The notes under the pieces were generated by a model that did not search any database, was not told the origin of the DNA, and saw only the letters and a program-made list of their open reading frames with translations. Position numbers and translations under genes: made by a program. 64,000 nucleotides of DNA, taken from NCBI GenBank assembly GCA_014529385.2, contig CM043960.1, positions 119,358,543 through 119,422,542 on the forward strand, in the 5' to 3' direction. Positions 32,970-44,930 of the stretch are shown piece by piece. Positions within the stretch are counted from its first letter, which is position 1, and every line of letters begins with the position of its first letter. The DNA comes from Adiantum capillus-veneris (lineage: Eukaryota > Streptophyta > Polypodiopsida > Polypodiales > Pteridaceae).

Positions 32970-35900
32970 ATGCCAGTGATAATTATTACAAGGATGGGTT
33001 GCAGTCTTGTCCAATGTATGTTTGCCACGACAGGGACGATGCACACAAGTCTAGGAGTGGCGAGTAGTGGAGCTTTTATGGCGCGAACACGTATAACAGT
33101 CAGGAGAGATAGCATTTTTCCTCATAAATCTCATGTGCGACGCTTTCCTCCTGTCAACCATTCGCCATTTCCGAGCTCCGAGGTTTCTTCGCTACAGCCT
33201 CAAACTTCGACCTCTGACAAGATAGTTGACGGTCAGACAACCTTACCAACGACACCAGGCAACGGCTTTAACACAAGTAAGTCCTCTTTGCCTTCGCCTA
33301 TTTCATCGTCGTCGAACTCACAGTGTATGGGTAGATGGAAACGTTCAGAGAAGATGCACGAAACTCTTGAAGAAACCCAGGCTATAGTTGTTGAGGCAAA
33401 GGCAAGCCTTCCTGTTCTCTCATACAGTAAAATCCAAAGATATGTCTTTGTTGATCATGCAATGACTTTGCTACAACTCTGGGATTTGCGAGTTGTGTTG
33501 CAAGCCACAAGGATTTCTTTTCAGACAGATATTATTAAGCAAGTTCTTGATTCCTTTGATGCTGAAACTAGCAGTGTTGTGATAAATAATAGGAAGGTGT
33601 CAGTGACACCAGAGGCCATTGCATTTGCATTTCGGATGCCTAATGAGCCCAAACCGTCTGTGGAAACTTCACAGCAAATAAGTACTGCTCTCAAGGAGGA
33701 TGAAAAAGCTAGAAAGAAGTGCAAGGCAAGTGCTCAAGGAGTTCCAGTAGCAGGACTGAAAGCCTCTGTTGCTTACAGGTTTGTAGCCGAAGCAGTCAGT
33801 CTTAAGAATAACCCAACATATGTGTCAGAGAAATTATTTGCTATGTTGTTCGCCAAGATACTGGATCCACAAGTCCATATCAACCTGTGTCAAATACTCT
33901 CGCATAATGTACTCCAACAGACTACCAAGCTGAAATCTCAAACTGTTTTCAAGGCATGGTATGTTTGGCAATTTCTGTATTGGGCTACTGCTGTAGATGT
34001 TAATGAGCAGGTAAAGCAGGCATGGAGTGAGCAGCCCATTTCTGAACCAAAAAAGATTGAACTGTCCTCAGACGATGAGGAAACGGACAGTCAAACAATT
34101 TCCAAGGACCTGAAAAGGAAAGCCACTGCAGAGGAAGCTGGCAGTTCAAAGAAACCAAGAATTATACTAACCAAAAGCAGTGAATTCTTGAAGAAAATCT
34201 AAAGCCAGGTTCGGGCAGCGAGCACTGAGACAAATGCATCTGATCAGTCAGTTGTCAAACATACAATTGCTACTGGTTCTGGGAAAGATCAGGTAAAGCC
34301 AGTCACTGAGGAGAAGGTACTAGACTAGTCAGGAGACAAAGGCAAGAATCAACTGGATAACGGGAAAGGTCCAACGTCCTCAACTATGTCTGAAACAGTT
34401 CCTGTTATTTCTGGACACCCTCTGCAAAAGCTGGTTAAAAAGGATAAGTTGCAGCAAATGCAAACTCAAAAATTGAGAGGGCATCTCTTAATCACCAAAA
34501 CTGATTATGCATCTCTATCTTATGTGGCTCCTGTGGCAATATATGAACCTGTCGATTCTGATCCAACCACGGTCAAAGACAGATGTTCAGTACTAATACA
34601 GTCTTCTTGGAATACCATTGTCAGTTGTATGGGACAATTGGTGGAGGCTGCTGGATCAGAAGACGAGATCAAAAAGCTTAAGGCTGATTTGACAGAAGCA
34701 CAACATCAGATTGCAACACTCCAGAAATCCCAGGAAGTGCAGAAAATACAACACAAGGTATTGGAAGCTCAATCAGAAAGAGCTCAGTAGTTGTTGAACA
34801 AAAAGCTAGCCAAAGATTAGTCTAAAATTATGATCATAAAAAGTCAAAGGAATGAGGCACTGAGAGCTGTAGAGCGAGCTGAGGCAGGGCTCAGAATGAA
34901 GCGGGCAGAATTCAAGAAGCTGCTAATACACCATACAGCTCTGAAGCGTTCGCTGACTGACAGATACATCTACAATAGCCTGTCTGAAATTTTAAACCCC
35001 GCAGGCAATGCTGTTTTTGACCTAGAAAATTTAAAGTCCTTAATGGAAAGTCTGCAGAGTGATTTGCAAGACAAGGTGGGTGAGTTCAATAATGCTCTGA
35101 TGAACCAAGCCATAATGGATTATATTGAGCAACAGACTTCCCCGGATGAGGAAGAAGAAGATGAACCTGATCAGGAGGAGGATGATGAAGAGACTGGGCA
35201 TACAAAGAATGATGATGATGCCCCACCCCCAGGACCTAGTATTGGTGGGACAGGGCCAGATGAAGGAGGCAAGTCATCACAGCCAGACCAACCAGACCAG
35301 TCTGAGGGACAGCAAGAAGGACAAGAAATAGAACACCAATCGGGTCATCAGTAGACTGAAGAACAGCATCCCAGTAACATTGGGAATCAGTCCACGGATC
35401 ATTCCCATCATAGCAGAGAGGCTAAAGGGAAAATGAAGGTTCAAGATGAAGGACCAGTAAATGATCATCAGCATTCAGTGCAGCTCATTACCTTGAATAA
35501 GCAGCTGAGACATCAACATGCCTCCATCACCAGACAATATCTGGAGGATGATGCTCTCTGGACTGATTTAGAAAGGTTCCAAAGATTATATGTGGGAGCC
35601 AGGGAAATGGTAGAACATTGGAAATCTACTGCTTTCCATGATAAAGAAGCTTGTAGACTACCTGCGCATCCCAGTACAATTCAGGGGTTGGAACAAGTTC
35701 CGGAATGGATACTCAATGCTAATGAGAAAGTGGTAAACCCGCACTGGCAAAGACAGTCTACTGCAGATTGTCAATCGTTAGCTCTAGAACTGGAACTTCT
35801 GCTGGGTAACAAACCAACTTACCGCTGCATGAAGGACGTTAGGGTCCAACTTAAGGATGCTCTGGTACAACTGCAAATTGCCAGAGGAGGTTTGGACCAG

Positions 35901-36771
35901 AGAGTGAAAGACATCCTGGAGGACCAGACAACCACTAGCAAAGGACCTCAAACGCGAATGTCAGTCGGAGCACAGGCAACTGCTCTCCGAACTCTACTCC
36001 AGCTAGTAAGAATTACTAGGAAGATCATGCAACAAGAGAACCAAGCAGTTCTGAATTTCCTAGAATTTGTGCCTGATTCTCCAGTTCTCTTGTATGCTGT
36101 TCCAACAAGAGAAATTGAGTTGCCAAGATTTTTTCCAACGCTGTATCCTCAACATCAAGAACCAGTTGATCGACTCACATATTTCAAAATAACTGATGAG
36201 CTTAGGGATTGGTATGAGCGCTCTACTATGGAATGGAAGACTTGGCAAACATTGCTCAATGATGCTCTTCAAATCAATGACATTCAGGCAATGAAGGAAG
36301 AGCTACAAAGGATTCAGCTGTGTATGGGCCAGTGGAAGATTCAGGTTAGAGGATTGAATAAGATTACTAATCAGCTACTACAGCTCACGGTTGAATCTTC
36401 CAAACTGCTAGAGAAAGACATTGCAGCAAAGCCGGGTTTGGCACCGCAGTACAGGGAGATGGCTGAGATTCTTTTCGAAGCTCGCATCAAAACCAATCAG
36501 CCTCTTCCAGAAGGATGGATCCATACTGCTTCGCATTGTCATAAACTGGCCAGAACCAGACTTAGCAAGGGTAGGCGTATATGATCCTGACACCAAAACC
36601 TATCATTCTCTCACACCTTATGAGGTAGAGATGACCACAGACCAGCAGGATCAGCTTGAGCAGGAGGCCATTTACCGACTGATTCAGAAGGACAATGCTG
36701 ATGCTGGGACTTCTCAGGCACCAACACGGTCAAAGAGCAAGGACACAGTCCAATGGAAGGATACTGGGTAG
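32970..36771 (+). pseudogene. Extra large ORF after integrase (unknown function)
   Basis: From the ATG at 32970 one frame runs 1,205 codons to 36584 with only five in-frame stops (34200, 34326, 34788, 34818, 35352). A frameshift near 36530 extends it to 36771. It is in the same frame as RNase H-integrase, separated by one TAA and 39 nt. Residues ~150-250 contain VVINNRKVSVTPEAIAFAF, a pattern I associate with the 'putative plant transposon protein' type domain (by memory, unsure). A bipartite nuclear-localisation-like KRKATAEEAGSSKKPRI lies near residue 385. A coiled-coil-like stretch follows at about 563-650, a Glu/Asp-rich block at 722-752, and a Gln-rich block at about 770-795. The C-terminal third is Leu/Gln-rich and probably helical. 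There is no signal peptide or clear membrane span, so it does not look like an envelope. Confidence 0.85.
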
Positions 36772-37037
36772 TTCTATCTTAGAATTCAGGGGTGACTTTT
36801 CTTTTCAACAGGCAGGGAGAGATGACAACTCCACCTTGGCCTTTCTAGAGCTCTGCATCCTTCACCATCTTCTCAATGTCAGACTCTGACAATCCATCAG
36901 AAGATGGCTTGTCAACATCAGAACCAGACAATTAATTTTTCAGTTCCACATCAAAACCAAACGATGGATTTTTCAGTTTCACGTCAGAATCAGACATGAG
37001 AATTATTCAGAAATTTTGGTATCTTGCCAAAATTCAC

Positions 37038-37052
37038 GAAAGAAGGGAAGGA
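37038..37052 (+). promoter_or_regulatory. Polypurine tract of the gypsy element
   Basis: GAAAGAAGGGAAGGA directly precedes the 3' LTR. Confidence 0.85.
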
Positions 37053-37520
37053 TGTAGATGGTTGGAGAGTCACCATGTGGGAACATGTTCTTAGAAGATG
37101 GGCAACGAATCACTTAGTAATTACTAGAGTAATTACTATAGTAAACCTGAAGCATATAAATAGGGCCCATTACATTGATATCGGGTTGGAAATTGTAATC
37201 ACTTGTATTAGCGCTTTGGGCTATAATTGCACTTGAGCATCAGTGGCAGTATTGTTGGCTATACTTTTTCTCTGTAATCATATTCACTATAATCTCAATC
37301 GTGGTATATATTTAGTGATACTTACTTCTCAACAATCTTCTGAATCTGAATCTGAATCTGAACTTTATTCCAGTCTATAAGTCTGATTCTCATTTCAGTA
37401 TCCACATTTCAGTCTAGTCTCTGATTTCTGTCTAGTCTTCTATCTGAAATATGTCCACACGAGTAGCTGAAATCCTTCAACACTGGAATTAGCTGTCTCA
37501 AGAGATCATCTCCAATTCCA
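37053..37520 (+). repeat. 3' LTR of the gypsy element
   Basis: 468 bp, a pair with 26515-26982, with a TATAAATA box at 37155-37162. The ATAAG duplication follows. Confidence 0.95.
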
Positions 37521-37525
37521 ATAAG

Positions 37526-39318
37526 TTATTGGCCTACCCAAAGGGTAGAGTTGTGTTTTATTTTTGGCCTGCCCAAAGGGAAAAAGCCATAGAAATAGGT
37601 TCTCTTTTTGGCTGGCTAAAAATAGAATCTTTTTTTTGGGACATAAAAATTTAATTGGTGAGTGTTGTGAGCACTCAAGAGAGAGTTATGAGTGCTAGCG
37701 GTGGGTTATTGGAGAATGTTTTTGGATCAAATGGATCCAATGTTGGTAGGTGAATAGGGTTTCAAACTTTAAAGAGGGTATGGTTGCCAAAAAGTCATCA
37801 TTGGCACTGGATGACAAGAGACTTATTGTGAAACTTCTATGACCACCATTTCTTCCACACTTTTTCTTCTCCGCTGAGGCCTTGTCCTAGGTCTCTCTTT
37901 ATAGCTCCTATTTTCATTGCCCCTTAACTTCGTTGGGCCTGTTTGCTTGGCAGTGCATGCTCTCAAGTGGAAAGCCAAAAACACTAGAGCATGGAGCTTC
38001 TACTAGAACATGGATCTTCCTCTACTCTCCCTGCAAAAACCTTACTGCAGTGTACGTTTTGGTGGTGTTTCCTTGTGTGCAAGAGTCATGTAATGGCTCT
38101 TGCTTCCATGGGGGCAAAGGTGCCGTGAGTTAGGGAGAAAGATGAAATCCTTAAGGTTGTATCATCATTAATGAGATAGAAACTTTAAGAATATTGTATT
38201 CAAGATACTGCCCCTGGTTCTTTTCATCCAAGTTACTCCAATTGAGCGTTCTGTCACTTGGCTTCCACATAAGCCTGCATTCAAGGTCGTTGCCCAACAA
38301 AGTCTGCATATTCCCCCTTGCCCTCACTTTTAGTGGGAGTAGTTGTTGGAACAACACGCAAACCTGAGTTGGGGTAGCATGGAGTCTTGCAGTAGGCCAC
38401 AGATTTGCAACAACCTTTGGTTTTGAGGTGTGTGTATCATGTGTAGGAAACGTAGAGCATATGATTGCCTCTCAACCCTTAATCTATTAGTGAGTTTTCG
38501 TTTGTCTTTGTGCACATGTATGTGGAATGCGGGCCTAATTTTTGTGTTTGTACTTAGTTCTTGCATATTCAAGCCTTAAGTTTCTTCATTAGTAGTGTTA
38601 AGATTTTGCCAATAGTACTCGTCTGTGTTGCAATACGCACCCCGAGTTTCTAAATGTACTAGTCCTTGAGGATCTTGTGTCATGCCTCGAGCCTTTTCAT
38701 CTAAAATTTCTTGAGCCCCTTCTTTTTAGCTTTGGCCAATCCTTTTTCTCACTAGCTCAAGGTGCTGGATTGTTTCCAGCGCATGTATTTTGCAAGAACG
38801 GATTTTTTGACCATAAGATGTGTGTTTCCAAATCTGAGCATTTTTTGTTGCATTTCCAAATATGAGTGCTTTTGTGTTGAGGCCCTCACTATTTCATATG
38901 TTTCTTTGGCTCTCTATTGAGGTTACTGCTCTTGTATGTATTTTGAGGTTGAGGTTATCGGTAGCTTATTAAGCACATTTTTTCATATTTTTGAATTATA
39001 TGTGTCATCTGCTTGCATGTTCATCTCTTTGTTAGTGCACTCGTTGGCTAGCCTTGTTTTAATCCTTATTTTTCATTTGGTTGAGCCATGCTCCAAATAT
39101 TCCAATTAAAGCTCACCGGTTCAAATCTGCCAAGGGTTGTTGCAGGAAATTGTATTGTGTTGTATAGGCCCTTCTATCTTTCTCCCAAGTAAAGGGCCTA
39201 TTTTTTCCCTATGTGAGCAGGTACCATTGATCATGCTAGCATGATCTTATGTTTCCCTGCATTGTGAATGTGCAAATGAGAGTTAACAAAATAATAGGTG
39301 ATTGTGGATGAGCTACCA
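37526..39318. other. Non-genic spacer between gypsy and small LTR element
   Basis: I see no element boundary or coding domain. Short open frames on both strands carry no motifs. A short repeated phrase 'gcctacccaaagggtagag/gcctgcccaaagggaaaaa' occurs at about 37531-37590. Parts of 39.1-39.3 kb could be the missing 3' half of the antisense gypsy remnant, but I cannot show it. Confidence 0.45.
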
Positions 39319-39591
39319 TGTTGGGTTCCAAGCCCAAGTTTGGTTTAGTCATGTCTGGCCATAGGAACATCTCCCAAAGGCATGCAGTTAGCAAAGTTAG
39401 TTTGCATGGCAAGTTTCATCTATATGTATGTAAAAGTATTTTGATTTAACACAAGCAATAACAATAACATGTGTTTTACTTATTGTGTTGATTATCTCTC
39501 TCTCCATCTCGTTCATGCCCTCTCTGCTCTGCACGCTCAAGGAACCATGGCCCCCCTTCGTCGGCATCCACCCTAAATGCTGCTCCCAACA
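39319..39591 (+). repeat. 5' LTR of the small element
   Basis: Aligned with 40713-40976 throughout, including the CT-rich 'atctctctctccatctcgttcat' segment and the CCCAACA end. Confidence 0.92.
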
Positions 39592-40712
39592 ATGGTATCA
39601 GAGCTCAGGTGATGTGGGCTATGGCATTTTGAAATGTCGTTGCATGTTCTAGGTGGGTACAACTCAGGCGCTCCAAGCAGGCACTTTTGCGTGCATATCA
39701 AAAGGCAGGTGCAGTTGCTGCAGGTGGTGCAACAAAGATCCCTTGGCAACTTGGTGGCCGTTAGGTGCAGATAAAGTGTTTCACAAAAATCAGGTGTCAA
39801 TATAAGCAGTTCCATTTTTGCCATGGTGGTGCTGCAACATCATATCGAAACGCTGTCAACATTGGCATCTCAAAACGCTATTGCCCTAGTCCATAGAGGT
39901 AGCGTAGGCAATTTTGAAACACAGGCCTAGGAAAAGGTGGTGCTTCTCAAAATGCCTTATAGGGGGGTGCAACAAAATACTACAAAATGGTTAGCATTTT
40001 GAAATGCCACCTGTTGTAGGAATAGGAGGTTGCAACGAAATGTACTTGTCAGTTGATGAAATTGAAGTAGTTTTGTCAAGCCTTTTGAAACGTTGCCTGT
40101 GGAGAGTTTTGCAAGATTGTCCAAAGACAAAGAGAAACACAGACAAGATATTTAGGAAAGCCTTATTGAGTTCCATATACATCACAAGGTACAAGAAGAA
40201 GTTCATTTTGTCAAGGGTATACGCATGTAGATATAATAGCCATCAATGATACTAGTTATTACACTTTGTGAAGATTCAAAGATGGTGTTCAAATTTGATA
40301 AGCTCGACGGATCCAAATCTAGGTTGATACCATTCAAGGGAAGCAAGCTCTCTTTCAACTCATTTTGGATTTTTGGACATATTCTTCAACTGCTTTTTCA
40401 ATCTAATTGTCCTAGCCATAAATCCTATTTTGTAATTTCTTTATGTTGTCATAAATCTGTTGTCAGTTATTTCCATGTAGTCAAATTTTGTACGGGTTAT
40501 AGACACTGCCACAAGTCAGTGGTAAGACCACCCTTTTATGTTTTATTTTGATTTTTGGTTGTCTCACACTAATGGTTGCCTAAGGGAAGTATACACACAC
40601 ACCTATGTTATTGTCGGGGGAAGGGGGATTCTACTCATAGTTTCACGTGATTGAACTCTACCATGGTTTGTCTTGATTCCATAGTAAGTGGTTTGGGCTT
40701 GAGGAGGCGGGT

Positions 40713-40976
40713 TGTTGGGTTCCAAGCCCAAGTTTGGTTTAGTCATGTCTACCCGTGGGAGCAGCTCCCAAAGGCATGCAGTTAGCAGAGTTAGTTTGCA
40801 TGGCAAGTTTCATCTATATGCATGTAAAAGGCAATACAAGCAGTCTCAAAAGTGTGTGTTTTACTTGTTGTGTTGACTATCTCTCTCTCCATCTCGTTCA
40901 TCCCCTCTCTGCTCTGTACGCTCAAGGAACCATGGCTCCCCATCGTCGACATCCACCCTAGTTGTTGCTCCCAACA
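40713..40976 (+). repeat. 3' LTR of the small element
   Basis: 264 bp, shorter than the 5' copy by small indels near 40830. It ends CCCAACA followed by TACAA. Confidence 0.92.
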
Positions 40977-40981
40977 TACAA

Positions 40982-42260
40982 TTGGTTGTTATGCCCTACA
41001 GATGATGTGCTACTTCTGAATTCTTGGAGTCCTAGCTTAGTGTTTGGGGTCTCTAGAGATGATAGTTCATGTTGGTGTGTTGCAACTATGTATCAAACTC
41101 ATTGGAAGGGATTCCTCTTAAAGTATTTGCCTTGGTGACTGGTTCTTCTTTGTGTGGTATGGGTGTTGATCATTCTCTTTCTTTTTGAGTGTGATTGATT
41201 ATGCTTACCAGCAATATGAGCAATATGAAAGTTGAATTGTGAAAGGAAATTTTCCCACCTCATATGTTTGTCGAAAAAGCTTGGTTTGCATCATGAAGTA
41301 CTTGAGACTTTGGTGGACCGTTTGTAAGATGAATAGAGTCCCCAAAAGATAGTGCTTCCATGGGTCTAGGGTATGCAGAACAGCTAGTAGCTCCTTTTTG
41401 TATACACCCAACACTTCAACTTTCATATGCTATGGCATGCCTTCTTGGATCACGACTTCTCCAGGGAAATCTCCACAAGCATCACATTGCACCTCAAATG
41501 GCTTTGAGAGATACGGTAGTGTAAGCACTGGTTGGGAGGTAAGTTTTCTTTAAGCTTGTCAAAAGCATTTTTCTCATTTGTAATCCATGAATACTTAACG
41601 TTTTTCTTTGTTAATTCATGTAATGGTCCTGCTATTAGTGAGAAATTTTCAATGAACCATCTATAGTATGCACACATACCAATAAAGCTTTGTAGCTCAT
41701 TTGAATTCCTTTGGTTAGGCCATCCTTTCATTAACTCTAACCTTGAAGGCATGAAAATATATTCTTAAAAGACCAAACGTTGTGAGAAAAGTGGTCTTTA
41801 CAATATATTTATTCACTATACTTATTTGATGATAGCCACTTTTAAGGTCAATCCTATTGAAGTAGGTAGATCCTTGTAGCTTATCAAACTGATCTTCTAC
41901 CTACGGTACAGGAAATTTGATTTTGATAGGGATTCGGTTTAGTGCTCTATTATCAACACACGTATGATATGTGCCGTCTTTCTCTTGCACTAGTAGGATT
42001 GGTGAACAAAAGGGAGAGAAAATAGGTCTCACCATCCCCTTATCTACCAAATCATGCACTTGCCTCATAATCTCCTCTTGTTGAGCTTGAGAAACTCTAA
42101 AAGGAGGCTTATTATGCGGTGAGCTCCTAGGTAGAAGCTCTGTTCTATGGTCATCATCCCCACGTTTTGGAGGTAGCTCTCTAGGAATACCATCGATAAA
42201 AACATCTTGGTTTAGGAAATTAGACAACTTTAATTCCTCTTGTTTTTTATCATTGTTACT
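40982..42260 (-). pseudogene. Gypsy pol remnant: RT with deleted core, RNase H piece
   Basis: Minus strand. The RT start reads ELPPKRGDDDHRTELLP, PPFRVSQAQQEEI, SPILLVQEKDGTYHTCVDNRALN, then RIDLKSGYHQISI and TTFGLLRIYF up to about 41757. The next recognisable part is already the thumb (PSRLELMKGWP, SFIGMCAYYRWFIENFS, GPLHELTKKN). The segment with PFG...F..YVDD is missing, so the catalytic core has been deleted. An RNase H fragment (CDACG, KELLAVLHTLDPWKHYLLG, HQSLKYFMMQ) follows to about 41205. Similarity stops at the small LTR element. The wording matches Ty3-type chromoviruses, but the integrase and chromodomain are not visible. Confidence 0.85.
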
Positions 42261-42900
42261 TAAAACATTAGGGTCATTTATGGATTCTTTGACAAAAAAT
42301 TATGTACGCAAAAAATGAGCTTTTCATTGGCTTATCAAAAGCATGTGAATTTACAAGAGGTATAGTACAACCCGACTTGTTAGCATTTATATACATGCTT
42401 TTTTCCCTATAAGTGAAATAAATTCTCCTTTTAGGGAACTTCATGTTGGCGGCCATGTGGTTGAACCATGGTGCCCCTAGGATAACATCCTCATGCTGGA
42501 GAGGGGAGATGAAAAAGTCTTCTTTGTTGACATAGCTCTGGACATGAAGCCTTGATTTTCCAATCAAGGGAGTAGTGGAGCTTTTTGTCCCATGAAATCT
42601 CCATCAATAGTCATGGTATCTCCCATCTTGAAAGCTTGTATACCCAATTTAGTGGCCAACTCCTTTGATATGAAGTTGTGAGTAGATCCAGGGTCAAACG
42701 GGATAAGGGCATCATGTTCCCTCACCTTTCCCCAAGAATGGGAAAGAGATTATCATTTACAATGAGTATCCTTCTTTGGAGCTTCAATTGTGGAATCTCT
42801 AAGAGTCTCATTGCATGCATTTATTTTGGGGTAATAACGATAACCATGTCCTTGCTCCCCACACTTGAAACATTTATGGTCCTTGCAAAAAGCCTCTAAC
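42261..42900 (-). pseudogene. Gypsy protease remnant
   Basis: Minus strand. The piece 42567-42274 reads KSRLHVQSYVNKEDFFI and HEDVILGAPWFNHMAA, the end of a Ty3-type retropepsin (the usual 'D.ILG..WL' block). Upstream, toward 42700, the region that should hold the D-S/T-G site reads only weakly, within a segment having 'GSTHNFISKELA' type content. It lies between gag and RT as expected. Confidence 0.7.
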
Positions 42901-44162
42901 TCTTCAGGAGAGAGTTTATTTTTACCTTTGTAAACTCCTTTCTCCTTGGTCTTGTTTTGTTGTTGTTGTTCTTGGAGTTACCTTGGGAAGAGTTTTGAGA
43001 ATTGTTCTTCCCTCTTGATTCATTTCATTCTTTGTTTTCCATGGGCTTAGCATTCCTTTTAGCCCCTTGTTGGAAATTGATGCATGAAGAAACCATAGTG
43101 TGGTGGATGACTTCGATGATGGTCCTAGGCCTTTGAGAGTTGACATACTCGGTCATTTCTTTAGGTAGTCTCGCACAAAATTGTTGCTATTTCTTGACAA
43201 AGTATATCTTTTGGAAGACTGTAGCTTTGAGATGTAAATCCCAAAACTTGTTCATATACTTGTGGATAGACTCGTTGGGAGTAGCTTCAAGCTTTTTCAT
43301 TCTGTGAGCACTTTATCTTTGGCATCGCTTGCAAGAAATTGCTTCATGATGGAAATTCCTAGAGCTTTCCATGTCTGTGGAGCTTCCCCATTGCCACAGA
43401 GGCTAGCCTATCATTTTCAGGAAGACTTTTGGAAGTGCATAGCTACATGACGTAGCTTAGAGGATTTTGTGAAGTCCTCATGTCCAAAGGCCGCATTGAA
43501 TTGTTGGATAAAGGTGAAGACTTTGTCCGTAGCACCAAAGGTACCATCATAGGTGAGAAAAGAGATGCTCTTTCCTCACTCCTTGAACTTCTTAAGCTTG
43601 TAGGACCTTTTCCAAGCATCATAGGATTTGAAATGTCCTCTCCTCTTGTATTCTCTAGGAGAATAGCCACTGGTTTCATCAAAAGAGGAGAAAGATGTTG
43701 AAGATGAAGAAGAGGGTGACCTCTTTCTTTCCTTCTTATTTATTTGGTCCCCCTCTTCCCTATAAGACTAACAAGGAGAAAAACTATGCGGAAATCGTTT
43801 CCTCTTGGGAGGAGTTGGGTACCTTTGAGGCCGCCATCTTCACAGACCCACATCAGAGTAACTTGGAGAGTTGCTTCTTCTCTTTCAATGGTTTCTTCTT
43901 CTTCTTCTTGCACCGGAGAGAGTCTTCTTTTGGAAGTCTCATTACAAGGCTTCCTAGGCTCTCTCTCGTCTTTGGGAGCTTGAAGAGTTCCATAGTTGCG
44001 AAGTTGCTGGGGAACTTTGGCTTGTAAGGAGGGGTTGCCCATAGCTTGTTGCAGCCTAGTAGCAAGATAATTCACAAATATGGGAGCATCATTAGTAAGA
44101 CCTTCATGTGCAAAATCAAAGTTTTCAATATTCATTCTACTCTCTTTATTATTGTCAACCAT
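42800..44162 (-). pseudogene. Gypsy gag remnant
   Basis: Minus strand. The frame from 44162 starts MVDNNKESRMNIENFDFAHEG and includes a Glu-rich block encoded opposite a CTT tract. The middle is broken by stops. Near 42830-42885 it reads HKCFKCGEQGHGYRYYP, a zinc knuckle whose last Cys is Tyr. It lies between the primer site at 44547 and the protease, as a gag should. Confidence 0.75.
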
Positions 44163-44546
44163 GCTAATTAAACTTAGGTATATGCTACTTTGTGATTTGG
44201 TACCCTCAAGAACCTTAGTTGCTACTCTTCTTTACTTTTGAAAATTAGCTCTCAAGCAGTCATACCCGTGGTTTAGAGACTGTTGATTGCAAAGAGAAGT
44301 GGAGAGGGTCTGGTTGATTATGGTTTGTGTTGAGCTTGCTAGTAGCTCAAAATTGGTTAAGCCAAAGGCAAGCCCCAAAAGACTCCATTATTAAGTCTAT
44401 AGTTCCCAATGGTATACCTCAAACTAAGTCATTCTCAACCAATATAATAGATCCCTGTCCCACTTACCCTCTTGTAATAGATAGGTCCAACTTTTCATGG
44501 ACAACTTAAGGACCATTCTTCTTAAGAAAGAAAAGACAAACCAATA

Positions 44547-44558
44547 GCTCTGATACCA
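44547..44558 (-). promoter_or_regulatory. Primer binding site of the antisense gypsy remnant
   Basis: TGGTATCAGAGC on the minus strand, one base inside the TGTAACGG LTR end. It fixes the orientation and the 5' LTR position. Confidence 0.85.
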
Positions 44559-44559
44559 A

Positions 44560-44930
44560 TGTAACGGAATTGGACTATGAACATTGAGAGTAGAGGAATA
44601 AAGATAATTGCAGTGAGCCTTTTAATGGGAATTCTTCAAGAGAATAAAGAGAAGACGTGATTAGAGATAGCAACATAACTATACTTAATTATACTTAACT
44701 GTTATACATAACATAACTATTATACTTAATTAGCTTGGCATGAACAATACTTTGCAAGAGAGCTTCTTTTGGAGAGCTTTAGATTGTAAAATATGACTTT
44801 CAAAAGTCACTTCATTTCATCAAAGTTACATTATTTCTAGACCTTGGTTGTTTTAAATTCCATATCTCAATTGATCTAGCAATATATCAACTTTGAATCA
44901 TGCATGAGAGGTTTTAACATTGCAAAATGT
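44560..44930 (-). repeat. 5' LTR of the antisense gypsy remnant (right end uncertain)
   Basis: The LTR's inner edge is at 44560 (plus-strand TGTAACGGAATTGG). No second copy exists in the window, so the outer end is only a guess, somewhere around 44.9-45.0 kb. Confidence 0.5.

Larger units (their letters stand above)
26515..37520 (+). mobile_element. Ty3-gypsy retrotransposon with extra 3' ORF, 11.0 kb
   Basis: 468 bp LTRs (TGTAGA...TTCCA) and a perfect 5 bp duplication ATAAG (26510-26514 and 37521-37525) define the boundaries. The interior reads gag, protease, RT, RNase H and integrase in gypsy order, then a ~3.8 kb extra ORF before the polypurine tract. No chromodomain follows the integrase, and the protease DGG and RT FMDDF motifs point to the non-chromovirus (Tat/Athila-like) side of plant gypsy. 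I count about 20 differences between the LTRs, roughly 4-5 percent, so the insertion is moderately old. Confidence 0.95.
39319..40976 (+). mobile_element. Small non-autonomous LTR retroelement (TRIM-like), 1.66 kb
   Basis: LTRs of 273 bp (39319-39591) and 264 bp (40713-40976) both start TGTTGGGTTCC and end CCCAACA. A Met-type primer site TGGTATCAGAGC (39593-39604) and a polypurine tract GAGGAGGCGGGT (40701-40712) flank a 1.1 kb interior without a retroviral domain. Flanks TACCA (39314-39318) and TACAA (40977-40981) match at 4 of 5 bases and are a plausible eroded target duplication. The complete set of cis signals with no coding capacity marks a parasite of an autonomous partner, larger than classic TRIMs. 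Confidence 0.92.

Noticed and set aside
32970-36771. Extra gypsy ORF as an envelope gene
   Set aside because: There is no signal peptide, convincing transmembrane segment or glycoprotein-like Cys pattern. The protein is hydrophilic with an NLS-like motif and acidic blocks.
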